In this document: in pieces, positions 1 to 11,788 of the stretch
Numbering within the stretch: the stretch's first letter is position 1
Layout: each line of letters begins with the position of its first letter
NCBI GenBank assembly: GCA_025504975.1
Contig: JANUWI010000009.1
Span: forward strand, 1,488,001-1,552,000
Source: Plenodomus lindquistii
Lineage: Eukaryota; Ascomycota; Dothideomycetes; Pleosporales; Leptosphaeriaceae
Length of the DNA: 64,000 bases
Direction: 5' to 3'
Notes under the pieces: model-generated
Database searches by the model: none
The model's input: the letters and a program-made list of their open reading frames with translations, nothing else
What the model was told of the DNA's origin: nothing
Made by a program: the position numbers and the translations under genes

Positions 1-1242
1 GTTGGTGGCTACTATCGATCCACTTGCGTTCATCAGAATCTGGATCCATGGCTGACCAAATGGGGTTGACATGATGGCTGTGATATCATCTCCCAGGGTT
101 GAGAAGACAGTGACTGTCATTACGAAGGCGAACGTATAGTTGACAGCCGAGGTGGCAACCATGGCTCTCGGGATGTTATATGACGCGTTCTCCACCTCCT
201 CGGCTAAATGAATAGCTAGATCAGCACTTCCCAGAGAGAGTATAGGACCGAGTACGCCAACAAGTGTAGCAAGTCCAGTGTTGCCCCAGCCACTGGGGTC
301 TTCAAACTTGGTCCAGGTATCATGTACGTTAGAGCGTGGACCCATCACCCACAGGACCACAAGGAAGGCAAAAAAACCGAAGACGTGTAGTACGAGCGCC
401 AGGCCTTCCATCAATGGAAGCTTCTTCACTAGAATGGTGTTGCCTAGGATGGAGCACAACACGATTGCGATCGACAGTAGGGTACCATGCCAACCGTGGG
501 GAGCGTAGTCTGGCATGTTCAAGGCGATCAAACCCTGCAGCTGTTGGGCGACCGCGAAAGCCGTACCAGCCATGCCTGTTTGCCATGCGATAACACACAG
601 CCATCCTGGAGCATACTGTCAGGATCACAGAGGAAGAGAACGTGAATCTAGATTTACATACCGACGACATAACTGAGGAACTTTTGATGCTTCCTTGGTG
701 CAAGTTCGGAGATCCAATGGTATTGTCCACCAGCTGTTGGAGCCCTTTAAGCTTTGTGAGCAAGCTTCCTTTCTTCCTGGTCGGCGTTCCTACTACTCAC
801 ATCGATACCATTTCTGCGAACGTTAGTGTGACTGAGAACATACCAAAGCACACCACAACAAGCATCCAGATACCACCAGCAGGCCCTCCATTGAAGAGGG
901 AAATCCCGATGCCACTGCGGTTAAGGATGTGTTAGCATACCTCTGCGATTTGAGCATTGGTAGCGTACAGCAATGAGTACTCCCAAGTGTTGCCAAGAAT
1001 CACGGCGAAGCCAAAGATGGACAAGAATTTGAATTGCCGCTGATTGAATCGTGAGTATGTTGCGGCAGTCCAAGGGGTTTACTTGAACTAACCCTCAACA
1101 CCTGCAACTTGCCCATACGTGCCATATCCAACTCGTCACCATGAGTGCCATGTTTCTCGCTCACGGCATACGCATTTGCTAGCTCGATGCTCGTGCGAAA
1201 GTCGGTGGTCGGCGCGGGCCCCTTGGTCATGCTATCGTCCAT
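1..1242 (-). CDS. Amino acid/choline (GABA-permease type) transporter, 3' part missing at window edge
   Basis: Polytopic plasma-membrane permease of the APC superfamily, fungal amino acid/choline transporter branch, expected to import amino acids, GABA or choline. Exons read 1093-1242, 969-1039, 801-914, 662-744 and 1-615; the four introns are 46-56 bases with GT..AG ends and keep one frame. Start ATG at 1242 gives a hydrophilic N-terminus beginning MDDSMTKGPAP. Family landmarks in order: a first membrane segment followed by NGGPAGG, then APTAGGQYHWISELAP, then a long hydrophobic stretch and SADLAIHLAEEVENASYNIP, the typical mid-protein loop. About 344 residues are visible; the family is usually about 520, so roughly a third lies outside the window. 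Substrate cannot be read from sequence. It is transcribed divergently from the rhodopsin-domain gene at 2683. Confidence 0.9.
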
Positions 1243-2682
1243 GTTTGCGTGGAAAGCAGCGCACAGAGTACAGAAAGAAGGGTATGTATGTTGGGAAAAA
1301 CAAATCCAACTTGACAAGATACGTCTGGATTTCCCGGCGCGGAGGCTTATCATCCAGCACGAAGGGTGGCGGGAACGTGATCAAGTACATCTGGATGCAT
1401 AGAAGCTTTGCCTTTCAGGACTAGCTATCACAGGGTAGTTGGTGGGATTTGTTGAGCAGGATTCAAGGTAGGAAGATGAAGGACAAGGTCCAGGCTCATC
1501 CCTCGATTCCATTCGTAGCCTCAAGCAAAAGTGGAAACTGCGAGATGCGGTTACGGTCCGGACGCGTCTCGCGTATGCACAGTGTGACAACAGTCACAAG
1601 AATCTGCATGATTATCGACAATTTCAGACCATGTATGCCGGGTATTAGCCAAGCACTAGATAGCTGTTCGACTGAGCCTCTGTCCTGCATCGGAACCAAG
1701 GTCCGATCCAGACAAAGTCAATTATGAGCCTTGTGGCGGCGGGTGTTAATAAACGTGAACAAATGCATTGCGACATAGGAGAAAAGTCCATAAAAGTAAA
1801 GACAACCAACATAGTGATGTACGACATTCAGTCGGGAGTTGTGTTTCGACCTCGCCACACCAAGGTGATTGACCTCGCCCACCACAACAACAGTGAACAG
1901 CACATCAACAACGCATTCAGAAATTTTCATGTACCCTTGTTCTACGCCATGACCCTAACCCAGCCCTTACTTTAAACTAAAAACCCTTACCTTACTGTTA
2001 ACTCCTGGAAATCAACCCTGAAGCCTAATGTGATTAGCGGCAAGGCCGATTCCCTGAGTGTGGCGAGGTCGAACATCCATTCCCATTTCAGTCGTCGAGA
2101 TGGTACATGCGTCAACCTCACAACACACCTTCGCTCGCGACAAACGCCGCCTTCGAGCAAAGTCGATGTGTAACCGCCAACGGTGCTTGTAGGATGCGTG
2201 TCTACTCTGGCAGTTGCAGAGCGTTACCCCCGACTTACTTCCGAGGCAGAGTCGCCGCAGGATGCGGCGCGGCTCGCTTCTCAGATTAAAACACATGCTC
2301 CACGCGCTTGAACCACAACTGGTTGTTGGGTCTAGGGTAGCGATGTCTGCGCAGGATGAATCCTCTGTGCCATATCGCTGCAGCTCTTTCCCATGGTGAC
2401 AATCCAGCCTTTGCAACTCTATGCAAGAGAGGTATGGAAAGCCAGTCGTGTCGGGACCGCCATGGTTATCAAGGATGAGCGTTATGATCACATATACAGG
2501 CTTCCGAGCGTCGTTCCTGCATTTCGTAATCTTGGGCGTGACGAAGTTACTTGAGTGGCACAGCACATCTTCCCCTATGCGTCTGTGCCCTATTTATCAT
2601 GTGCTGTATCACTGCGTACCGAGTGCAAAACATGCGTTGCGGTCTCTGAGAGTTGTACTGACACATTAGTCTTGCGCAACAA
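1243..2682. other. Intergenic region between divergent genes
   Basis: About 1.4 kb separating the permease start from the rhodopsin-domain gene start, so it should contain both promoters. I see only short stop-free stretches without splice-consistent extensions or recognisable motifs, and no RNA gene. Confidence 0.6.
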
Positions 2683-4103
2683 ATGGCGGCCTCGTTCACT
2701 TCTTTACACCTCACTAGGGCAGCGGGGAACCGCTTCGCTCAAGTCACAACAAACGATCACAGCGCTGCGCTTTGGGTCGCCACACTGTTATCAATCATCT
2801 ACGCCGTCCTGGTTCTGGCAGTCCGTCTGGGGTTCACAAAATGGCGAGCATACACGCTCGATGACATCGTGGTTACAATTGCGCATGTACGTAACGGGAT
2901 GCTCCTCGTTCACTTATGCCCCATGTATGAGCGTGACCTGGTCTGATTGAAGTATAGCTCGTGGCGTTTACGATGTGGGGATCGCTGTTCACATCACTTA
3001 GAAATGGTCTTGGAAAGTCGTACGTCCTCCTGGATATTGCAGAAATATCGACAATGCAGCAGGTAAGTAAAACCCAAAATCTTCTAACTAAATAACGTTC
3101 CCAATTGTTCAGGGCATAGGCTAAAACTATTGGATGCTGTTAGCACTTCTTCGCGAGCCAAATCTTGCTATACATTGCACTTGCCCTATCGAAATGGTCT
3201 ATTCTCATACTCGTGAGGGCAGTGTTTACGCGAAACTCGAAGGTATCAATATTGGCAATCGGTACTATGGTCGTTGTTGCGATATGGGGCCTGGTTGGCG
3301 TCGTGGCATCCGCGGTCGCTTGTTCGGCCGAAACGATCGTGCCAAAGCCCAGTAATGAACAATGTACCAGCTTGGTAGGCCTAACCTCCCTCTTAGCAAA
3401 TAACCAAACACAGACTAACTGTCAAGGTGCCATGGCTGAGAGTGCTTGCTGCCGGCGATGTGTTTACTGAGGTAGCAATCATGGTCTTGCCGATGGTGGG
3501 CTTGCAGGATTCTCTCACTTCGACCAAACGCAAAGTCACCGTCATGTTGGCCTTTTCTACCAGATCACCGTACGTTATCACTCCGTGGCTATCAAGCGCT
3601 GGATATTTACTGACTTTTTCGATCGTAGGAACATGGTTTTTGCCATCATGCACCTAACCGCCTACTCTAGGTTCATTATCAGCAATCAATCAGCTATTAG
3701 CATCGTCCTGACAGCTGCCTGGCAAAGTGTCCTTCTATCTTATAACCTCATGTCCGCAACATCTCCGCTGCTCAAAGGCTTTACCGAAGGATTCACGACC
3801 GCGGGTACATCTTTGGGATATGTACAGGAGGGGGTGACTACTGGAGGAGGCAGTGCGATATCAGGCAGCTATGAGCTAAGATCGCTCACAAGGGCTAAGT
3901 CGCGGTTGAAGATCTCGCCGTCTGACGCCGCGGACTCAGAACTGCGCAATGCCCAAGTTCAGTGGAACACGAAGCCAAATTCTAAGGCGTTGGAAACAAC
4001 ATCGAAAGACGACTTGCGGCATTACCATGAGAGCGCGTCTATCACTAGTCATGACTCCCGTCGAATTATGATCAAGCGAGAATGGAAGGTTTCAGAGGAG
4101 TAG
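2683..4103 (+). CDS. Rhodopsin-domain (Pth11-type, fungal 7TM) integral membrane protein
   Basis: Seven-helix membrane protein of the large fungal rhodopsin-domain family; some members (Pth11) act as surface sensors, most are uncharacterised. Exons: 2683-2886, 2958-3062, 3144-3374, 3427-3569, 3629-4103 (385 residues); all junctions have GT..AG ends and keep frame. Landmarks: helix 1 near residues 28-50 (LLSIIYAVLVLAVRLGF) followed by TLDDIVVTIAH, the family's DD loop; QQHFFASQILLYIALALSKWSILILVRAVF; a loop cysteine (NEQCTSL); then GDVFTEVAIMVLPM and the RKVTVMLAF segment. The tail after the last helix is about 120 residues, hydrophilic and Ser/Thr-rich, as expected for a cytoplasmic end. It lacks a CFEM domain and a signal peptide. 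A second family member lies at 17657. Ligand and partner are unknown. Confidence 0.87.
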
Positions 4104-5171
4104 AGTTGCGGGACTCTTGGTTGAGTTTGCTTTACAGGGTGTCTATCATCGAATTCGTGTTAGTGCATATGCATGTGCCATCAACGTAGAGGTCCCTTCT
4201 CCTAATGAACGAGTTAAGGTAACGTGCTGGATCAGTAAGTGGCCCACACCGAAAAGTCACTCGAAAGTGAGCACTACGCGCACAGGGATGTTGCTGCCGC
4301 ACGAAGACGCTGATCATGCCCGTCTCCTACAACGTTGATGGACTATATTCTTTTAGTAAGTGACCAGATTCATGGCCATAGCGAGCACAACGTAGCAATA
4401 TACCCCTTTGATGGCTTATATCAAGGCCCAGGACTTTCTAAAGGGTGTCGTAGGTGAGACGACCCCCGTATCACACACATACGTTCCATCGTTGTACTGG
4501 AGAGGCGAAATCTGGAAATTGCGAATTTGTGATGGAGGAGGGGCTAGAAAGAAGGAAGTAATCTGGAATACTCCTCGTGCCATCTCACATCAATGCGTAG
4601 TGTGCTTTTCCTGAACCGTTAGTTGATTCTGCACTGCAAGCTTCCAGGGGCCGTCCGTAGGAAGCGCAGCGAGAAGGGTATGCGCTTCGAACTCACGTAT
4701 TTCACGAAATAATAAAGAGATACATGGCATACCCGATGGTTGAGTCAACTCGACCTCAGTCACTTTACGCAGCTTCAGAACATGATATGACCGAGAAGAG
4801 CTTTGCAATACTGATCTCCCAAAGACATGCCGAGACCCCTGGACCCTTTCAGGAACATCAAACTGTATCGAAATTTTACGTTGACATTATTGCATCATGT
4901 CAAGTACCAGAAAAGGCTTGAAGTATGATGGCAATTTTGAGCAAGTAGCGAGGGAATGGTATTGATGATGAAAAGAACGGGTGGACGGAGAGGATTTTAT
5001 ACACTCTGATCGCGCACCTGATCGACACCACGGGTGAGATATCAATTTTTTTTTAATGATATTAGGGAAGCATGAAACAGTGCAGTGATGTCTTAGACAG
5101 TGGTCCAGAAGCATGATGTGGCGAATAGGGTGCTTTTGGTCACCAGTCTCATCGGTCCAAGGTCCTTCAAA
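4104..5171. other. Region without a recognised gene
   Basis: Only short stop-free stretches. On the minus strand a TATAAAAT sequence near 4993-5000 is followed by a CT-rich stretch resembling a fungal leader, but the first ATG opens only a three-codon frame, so no gene is called. Confidence 0.4.
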
Positions 5172-5384
5172 TTATGAAAGACTCGAGTTGCGCGATGAGC
5201 ATGAATCAACAGTGTAGAGGAGCAGCTGAAGACCATATATGTCTAACCAACGATTTGTTTGATGATCCGTCAATTTCGCGGGAGTCCGAAAACGCTTCTT
5301 ACGTATGTTACCCCATGTCAAAAGGACAAACATCATGAATTTGGCGGCTTTCAACTTTGGTTCTCCGAGAGCCATCAATCCCAT
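5172..5384 (-). CDS. Possible small protein of unknown function (70 aa)
   Basis: Weak call. An ATG at 5384 (MGLMALGEPKLKAAKF) opens a 71-codon frame whose middle is hydrophobic (MMFVLLTW) and then basic. What makes it more than a random frame is the promoter-like layout: a TATAAAA on the minus strand at 5467-5473, about 80 bases before the ATG, with a pyrimidine-rich stretch between. No domain, signal peptide or cysteine pattern is recognisable. It may be a first exon of a longer gene or a relic; a chance frame cannot be excluded. Confidence 0.25.
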   Translation of the reverse strand: MGLMALGEPKLKAAKFMMFVLLTWGNIRKKRFRTPAKLTDHQTNRWLDIYGLQLLLYTVDSCSSRNSSLS

Positions 5385-5466
5385 GATAATCTTCAGGTTC
5401 ACTTTAGATTCAACCTCAGAATCGTTGGTATAATAACGAGGGACAACACGCAGTGATACGAGTGGG

Positions 5467-5473
5467 TTTTATA
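5467..5473 (-). promoter_or_regulatory. TATA box candidate
   Basis: TATAAAA read on the minus strand, about 80 bases upstream of the ATG at 5384 and followed by a CT-rich segment. Confidence 0.3.
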
Positions 5474-6896
5474 CCTTCCGACCGTCAGCTAATGCCCATC
5501 TCATTCATGTTCCACTCCTTGGCCGCAGGGATGAAGTCACGACTTGGTCAATTTGGAACTTTGAACAATTTGAAGATAAATTCGCCGTATTTGAACATAG
5601 TCGTGATCGCTATATTGTCCTCTTCCAGAGCGGCGAAACTTATAGGGAGTTTCTCATCTTTGGCTTTGCGGATTGGTCATGCTTGGAAAACTGGCGTATT
5701 TCCATCCGTGATTAAGAGAGATATACAAATGAGCGAGGAGAAGTAAGACACTTATGATGCTCCAAGGTATCATCCCAAGAATGCATCGTGTTCTCGACGA
5801 AAAAGGGTAACTGCACGCACCATTTCTTTGACCACGTCAATTGAAGACTTGCCGTGGCATACAAGGTCATCGACTCATCGCAGCTTGCGGACCAACGCAA
5901 GCAACTCGACTCATGGGTCTGGTAGGTTCTTGTTTGAATGAAGTGAAAGGGGGACCACGCAGACACATCAGAGTGTTAGAATAATTTCTGGACCCAGACG
6001 CAGACATCGATGCTGTCTACTTCCTTTTTCAGTTCTTGGAGCAAGTTGGTGTTGTGGAGGAAAAAGAAGATACCGCACCGCGAGGGCATTTTATGCACAC
6101 ACGGAACAGGCTCCTCACATCGAGCTTGGCAATCACAATTTCGGAGTTGTACAGTTCGTACACTTCCCTAACAAGGTCTGGGAAAGTCACAGCCTTAAAT
6201 CGCTGTCGTAGTTGTTTTGGAGTCGCGGGCACACATGACGCGAAAGTGTGCAACTCTTTTGGTGATTGCAGAGGAGCTGTGGAGTGTAGGAAGAAGCAGT
6301 ACAGCAGTAAAGACGCGTACTTATGCATCTCCCACGTCGAACCTTGCGCTCAGTGATTACTATGAACTTCTTGTACTTGGAAATATACGATCACGCGCAC
6401 ATGAGAAGATCTTGAGGTGTTTCCGAAAGCTCGAAAACAGCCATGGTATTCATTGTATCCAGATTCGAATATCATTTTGGGCCGGGATGTATCTCACATG
6501 CGAGGAATGTCGTACGACCATGTGCCCAAACTCATTCTCTCACATGAAGTCACCATCTTGCTTTTCTTTTAGATGCGGAAAAAGGGGAGAAGCAGAAACA
6601 TGCAGAATTATCTATGTGGTTTTTTACTCCAAGATGCGAGAAACCACGACAGCTGTTCTTGATGAGTTTTGAAGTATTAGATTAGCTGAGAAGTGTGCTA
6701 AAGACAGGATCAAGCTCCGCAGCGAAAATCTTATTTATATACCCAACGACCTCTCCCATCAATCTCGGCATTGGCCAATTTGGTAATCGTGTGAAGACGT
6801 GCGCTCGTCCGCGCAGCACCTCAGAGTCATGTCCCGTCTGTTGTCGGTCTTTGGGAACGGAGAAGCACACACACATGGGTATCTAGAGATACAACC
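5474..6896. other. Region without a confident gene; possible minus-strand relic
   Basis: A minus-strand stretch at about 6029-6328 contains a 99-codon stop-free frame with a protein-like part (PDLVREVYELYN) that faintly recalls the end of fungal BTB proteins. A TATATAAATA on the minus strand near 6735-6745 lies upstream, but I could not build a spliced frame from it. Treated as unresolved. Confidence 0.3.
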
Positions 6897-7368
6897 TCAG
6901 ACTCGTAAGATAGGCACAACCTGGAGAGCGTCTCCATCCAATGAAGAAGCCCCGATTTCATGCACACGCCACTTTGCCCAATATTCGGCATGGTTAAATC
7001 GGATTGGGATTTCAGTCGAGCTGGTCATGACGGAGCATAGAGCGTGTTTTGGAAGATCGTTCTGGGAAGCAACCAGATAGTCTGATATGAATGGTTTCAG
7101 GTCACGCAACACATCACCACTACCAGGACCACTTCTTTTGACACGAGAACTGTGTCTGTCGTTGATGAGCAGAAGTCTGAGGGCAGGGAGAAACGACAGG
7201 TATGTGTAAGTGTGAGTACGTGATCTGGGCCAGAAACCATGGCAAAATCGTTGTTGTGTTTCTGATGCGAAGGCGCGAGACATTATTGGTTTTGGCGATA
7301 GTTTCGTTCCCAGATTCTCTGGTCCATCGCATATCGGGAGCGCTTTTTGAGAAAGAGAGAATGAACAT
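6897..7368 (-). CDS. Small hypothetical protein, two exons (142 aa)
   Basis: Unknown function. The ATG at 7368 (MFILSFSKSAPDMRW) is preceded by a pyrimidine-rich leader and a TATAAAG at 7442-7448, so promoter, leader and start fit together. Exon 1 is 7220-7368. A 43-base intron (7177-7219, GTACTC...CCTCAG) joins in phase to exon 2, 6897-7176. Across the junction the protein reads FLAQITLLLINDRHSSRV, which would be broken without splicing, so the intron is supported by frame. The C-terminal half is ordinary globular-looking sequence (GDVLRDLKPFISDYLVASQ). There is no signal peptide, membrane segment or known motif. An extra upstream exon is possible but not needed. Confidence 0.48.
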
Positions 7369-7441
7369 GCTGATTGTGTCTTTCCTTTCGTAGTCCAAAG
7401 AGTGGATGTTGGTACAAGAGAGAAGTAGTGAAGAAGTCGGG

Positions 7442-7448
7442 CTTTATA
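7442..7448 (-). promoter_or_regulatory. TATA box for the 6897-7368 gene
   Basis: TATAAAG on the minus strand, 74 bases before the ATG, followed by a CT-rich stretch (CTTCTTCACTACTTCTCTC) typical of fungal core promoters. Confidence 0.42.
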
Positions 7449-8174
7449 CGTCTGCTCGTGGCTGTGACCCGGCAGACATGCGTCTTTCGCCGCTTGGTTT
7501 CAAAGTGCACAGCAATTCTCCCTGCAGACTTTTGGTCATACGAGTCATCCTACTACACTTTGGACAGTACTGCTTTGGAAAGAGAGGGACAGGTCCTGGG
7601 CACCTCTTGTGCAAGCCGAGGATGTTTCTTTCTCAGAGGACGAGCAAGACATGGCACATCTACTGGGCGACTTCGCACATGATCCTTATCTCAGTCTGCA
7701 GACTTTACATACGATCCAGAGCGAGCTTCTTTCATAGTTGGGATGCGCGTCCCCTTCGAAGGAAAGAAACGCCCTTCTCGTGAGCCGACGTGAATGCGAT
7801 TTCGAAATGACTTGACCATGGCTTGGAATAAAGGGGGGTAGAGATACACCAGTCGCAGAGTCTTATGTGCTGAATCTCAAAGATCAAAGCTCATGTGCAG
7901 GGATAAGAGCTCTTTGTCAATTCTAGAAATATATGCTCTTGTCGATGAAGACATAGAAATTACTCGTCATGGCATGATCCGAATGGTTGAGTGGCTCCAG
8001 GCACGTGATGGGGAGAGTGAAAGTGAAAGCGAAAGTCGAGGTGACGTATATCGTGTCGCAAAGTGGCTGACTATGTTATAATCAGCCATTCCCTTTGTGA
8101 GATCAGTCATTCTGTCTATTGGAATGCCGCCGTGTTGTCGCTTCCAGAATGGATCGGTGAGCTGCGCCGACGCG
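7449..8174. other. Intergenic, with a stop-free stretch and a purine repeat
   Basis: Plus-strand codons 7468-7737 are open for 90 codons and end in an acidic, natural-looking tail (SEDEQDMAHLLGDFAHD) without an upstream start; this may be a gene relic or a last exon. A short imperfect GAAAGT/GAGAGT repeat lies at about 8013-8036. Confidence 0.3.
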
Positions 8175-8180
8175 ACGCGT
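8175..8180. promoter_or_regulatory. ACGCGT (MCB-like) box upstream of 8236 gene
   Basis: A perfect ACGCGT palindrome in a CG-rich context 56 bases before the start codon. In fungi this is the MBF (Mbp1/Swi6) target of G1/S genes. A single site is only suggestive. Confidence 0.25.
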
Positions 8181-8235
8181 TTCGCGACGGCGATGGCCCC
8201 ACTTTCACTACAGCGCACCTCTTCGTCCACCATCA

Positions 8236-10129
8236 ATGGCAAATTTCACTGCCACAATCAGAACAGAATCGATTAGGCCCTCAAGCTCTATCGGTCAGAG
8301 ACCTCAATCTGCTGCTCTTGAAGCCATTGGCGCACGACCGCGACAGGCGCAACGGCGGCCGACCAAACAAGCGTCGTATGAGCTCGCCAACCATGCCAAA
8401 GCCTATATAGAAGGCGGCAAGGGTAAGTCTTTCTGTCCATGACACGGGACTGGGCTTACCCTGATGCAGTCGCCAGTGGCTTCGAGTTCCTCACCAGTCT
8501 TCTCGCCGCGGGCACCTCGATTTCGACACCAGCACAGCCATATCTAGGCCTCCTTGCACCACCAGCCTACATTGCGTTCGGCTTATCACTGATAGCTGAC
8601 CCATCGTTCACGACTCAGGCACCGTCATCTGATGCCCAGCAGGCTTCAGACGCGGCCCTGCGATACTTGCAATGCATTCACAGTATCGTCGATGCGCCAG
8701 CCTATCCTACAATTCGAAAGGCTTTCATCTTCACTGATGAGCGCACACGACGAAGGGCACCAGGTTACAGGAGTGAGGCCAACAGCCTCTCACCTGGTGG
8801 GCCTGGTGGTGACATTGAAAGACTAGCTGGCCCAGCTGCCAACGAAAAGAGTCTCTGGCGTCACGCAGAAGACTTCTGGCACATTGTAGGGTGGGCTTTC
8901 AACTGCTCGATAGCGCACAAGAAAAGATGGGACAGGTGGAAACTCTGGCTGGGCATTACGCTCGACTTTCTCGAAGCCGATTGGCATGTCTGTGTTAAAG
9001 AGGGCAAAGACGCGCTGGATCCAGCAGCTGTATTACAGAAGTCGCTGCTGTGGCACTATGTTGTCGGCGAAGCAGAGTCTACAACCCGCTCTATGCGACG
9101 CAGGATAGTCAAGGCCATTCTTGCGACAGCTTCCTCCGATTCTCGCAGAGACTATCCAGAAGTATGGCCGCGGGAAACATACGAGCTGAAGCGCAAGGCG
9201 CAGAAGGAAGGTCCAATTAGTCAAGTCAACTTTGAAACCGGTGATATTGGTGACTATGGTAGCGACGACGAGATGCAGGACATACTGGAGCAACCTGAAG
9301 ACGACCACGACGTACCAAAGTCGAAGCCCAGTACAGGCGGTGACAGTATTCGCAATGTTCTTGACGCATGTCAGCGACTCGGTGGACAAGAAGCGATTGA
9401 CCTGCGGCAGCGCCTCATCGCTCTGGTCAGTACGAACCGTCCTCGTACCCCAATTTCTCTGACAAAAGACAGCTTGCACGATTAGCTCAAGAGTTGCCCC
9501 TGCAATTCACCAAGTTGAGCGACTTCTTCGACAACATCCTAGAAGAAGTCGTACATCTACCCACCATCACCTTCCATGTCCTAATATCGACCACGACTCT
9601 CCCAAGCCGCTCCAAAATCGCCTTCCTCGCCAATCTCCTCGTTCCACTCGTCAGTGGCTTTGTACCAGACTACTTCCAATTCGACCCCGCACCAGAGCAC
9701 CTCGAGACAATACTGCTGCCGCTGAAGACAGATGGTCAGAGCTTTGCGGTGAATGCAAAGATCACCCTCGTCCTGGAGCAGATGTTCTTGTACACAATGC
9801 AACAGAACACTCTCACACCTACTCAGAAGCTGCGGCAAACCATGGAGGACGGGATCAAGGCACGTCAAAGCGTGTATGGAGCAGGCAAGGGGAAGAAAGG
9901 CAATGCAGAGGAAGAGAGTCAGGCAACAGAATTAATGGCAACATCGTCGAATCGACTATTGGGTTTGTTGGAGATATTGGAGATGTCGGCAAAGAACCCG
10001 GCGCACACGTTGACCGTTCAGGGTAGGAAGGACGCAGCTCCTGCGAAGGCTTCTTTTACATCCGGGTCCTCGCTCTCGCCAGCGCCAGATAGTGCAACCG
10101 AAGAGGAGAATACCGAAGATGAAGACTAG
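8236..10129 (+). CDS. Conserved-looking protein of unknown function (599 aa)
   Basis: I do not recognise the family. Exons 8236-8422, 8470-9425 and 9473-10129. The first intron (47 bases, GTAAGT...GATGCAG) joins IEGGK to VASGFEF. The second (47 bases, GTCAGT...AAGACAG) joins RQRLIAL to LARLAQELPLQF; without it the frame would stop at 9485, and the nearby alternative AG gives the wrong phase. The protein has an Arg/Pro/Ser-rich N-terminus, a helical middle with an aromatic-rich segment (EDFWHIVGWAFNCSIAHKKRW), an acidic stretch near residue 330-350 (GDYGSDDEMQDILEQPEDDHD) and a low-complexity acidic end (TEEENTEDED). No signal peptide or membrane segment; charged ends and an ACGCGT box suggest a nuclear or cell-cycle role, which is inference only. 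Confidence 0.8.
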
Positions 10130-11788
10130 GATTCGGTACAGAAGCAGCGAGTGCTGTAGGACATAACCGAATATCAAAAATTTCGCTAAACCAGAGTGAA
10201 CAAGTCATGGATGGGGCATCCAGACTCTCAACTATGATAATTAATCAATGGAGCGATGGAGGGAATGACTTGTAAGCGAGAACGATGTGTCACATGGGTA
10301 GATAGGTGGGGTGGCTGGGGAGTTCTTTTCCATTCATGTAGTTCCCCGCCTCCACAACAATCGATACGTATTGCTATGTGCGAACTCTAGCTTCTGCTTG
10401 TCCCTCTACTCCATGACAGTCGCTCGTCCTCACCGTTGCTCACTTTTGTTGTCTCTAGCGCGACGCCACGGCGCGGCTGAGGCATGCTGGATCTGGAATC
10501 TGTATCAGAGTCATGCATATACATACAACAGAGATGCATAGTCCAACACTCTTAGTAGCCTCGCGTTAACAGTCCTCCTGGTCATTGCGATAATACCTGA
10601 AAGCCTTAACAGTTCCTTGGGTTTGCCACGGGTCAATGAGACGTAGGCATGTCGACACTATTCTCATCTGCAAGCAAGTGCACGTGTCTACATCTGGCAC
10701 GTATCCACTTCAACAGACATGGATGCAACACAGCATCCCGTCAATCTTGAAGCAGCAATCGGTCCATGGAAGCTTGAGAACGCTGCATTGCGCAAAGATT
10801 TTTCACCAGCCATTATGCACTGTCTGGCAGCTGAACACATCTACGTCGACGAACAATATGTGATTTGTGAGAAATCTATTTCCAGGCTAGCAATATCTTG
10901 ACAGTCCCCGGAATTTGAGATCAAGCCGCCCTGATGGGACCCCTGTTCCCCCCCGCATCTAGCGTCAGTCGGCAGTTACACATCGACTCACGGCCATTCA
11001 CATCCCCAGCCGTTAACAACCACCGCCCGTCTTTCTGACTGCATTCACAGCAGCCGTCCGAAACAATGGATGCGCCGGTCTCACAGCCTGCGACAAGGCC
11101 CGAGAACACTTCATGGCGTCACGGTACATCTGCCGCCTCTTCCATCCGAGGTGTGCACCAAGTAAAAGCTGAGGCTTGTCGCGCACATTGGCCCGATGTT
11201 GGAAAATGGACATGAGTCGTATTCCCAGGCGACAATCTGGGGAGCTGAAGAACCAAGCTTTGCGGGGACTGCGATTGGCCCACCTGTCCCGTCTCTCTTA
11301 TCGAAAAGACGGCTTGAGTCTGGAAGGACGTTAACTCGGCCTAACGTGTTACGCACGTGGAGATGCGGCAACGAGACCAGGACGCTGGGATGAAAACCCA
11401 AGTTTTAAAAGCAGATGGATGTCTCGTGGGTACCTACGGAAGATCCTCCGCACACCGGCCAAGCCGTTTGAATTCCGAATCTGGTTACAGTAGTAGAAGC
11501 TTGGTGGAACTGAGGACGTGGTGCAGTACTTGCCGACGATAAGTCTCAACTAGAATACTTGCGGTACCATTCCGCCGACGCTGGGATAGCTGGTCGAAGC
11601 CACGTTCACGATTGCCCCACGGCTACGGTACTGTGTTCCCTTTCCGACTATAAGAATTGCAGGCCAGTCACGGGTTTGAGAAGATCTTGCCCGAGGTAGA
11701 AGAGCACGAGGAACTGTACAAGTACCCTCCAAGTACCGATCACAAACACATCAAGGTTTGAGCAGGGTCCAGCTAGACACCAAACAAT
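10130..11788. other. Intergenic region, nothing recognised
   Basis: About 1.66 kb. A plus-strand 60-codon frame at 10719 and several overlapping minus-strand frames at 10.9-11.4 kb show no motif, signal peptide or splice-consistent extension. The last 300 bases should carry the MFS gene promoter. Confidence 0.5.

Noticed and set aside
9426..9490. Separate genes before and after 9485 instead of one
   Set aside because: A 47-base intron ending at 9472 joins both halves in frame, and the second half has no ATG at its start, only TTG.
10719..10901. 60-aa frame starting MDATQHPVNLEAAI
   Set aside because: Looks protein-like but stands alone without promoter, homologous motif or splice extension.
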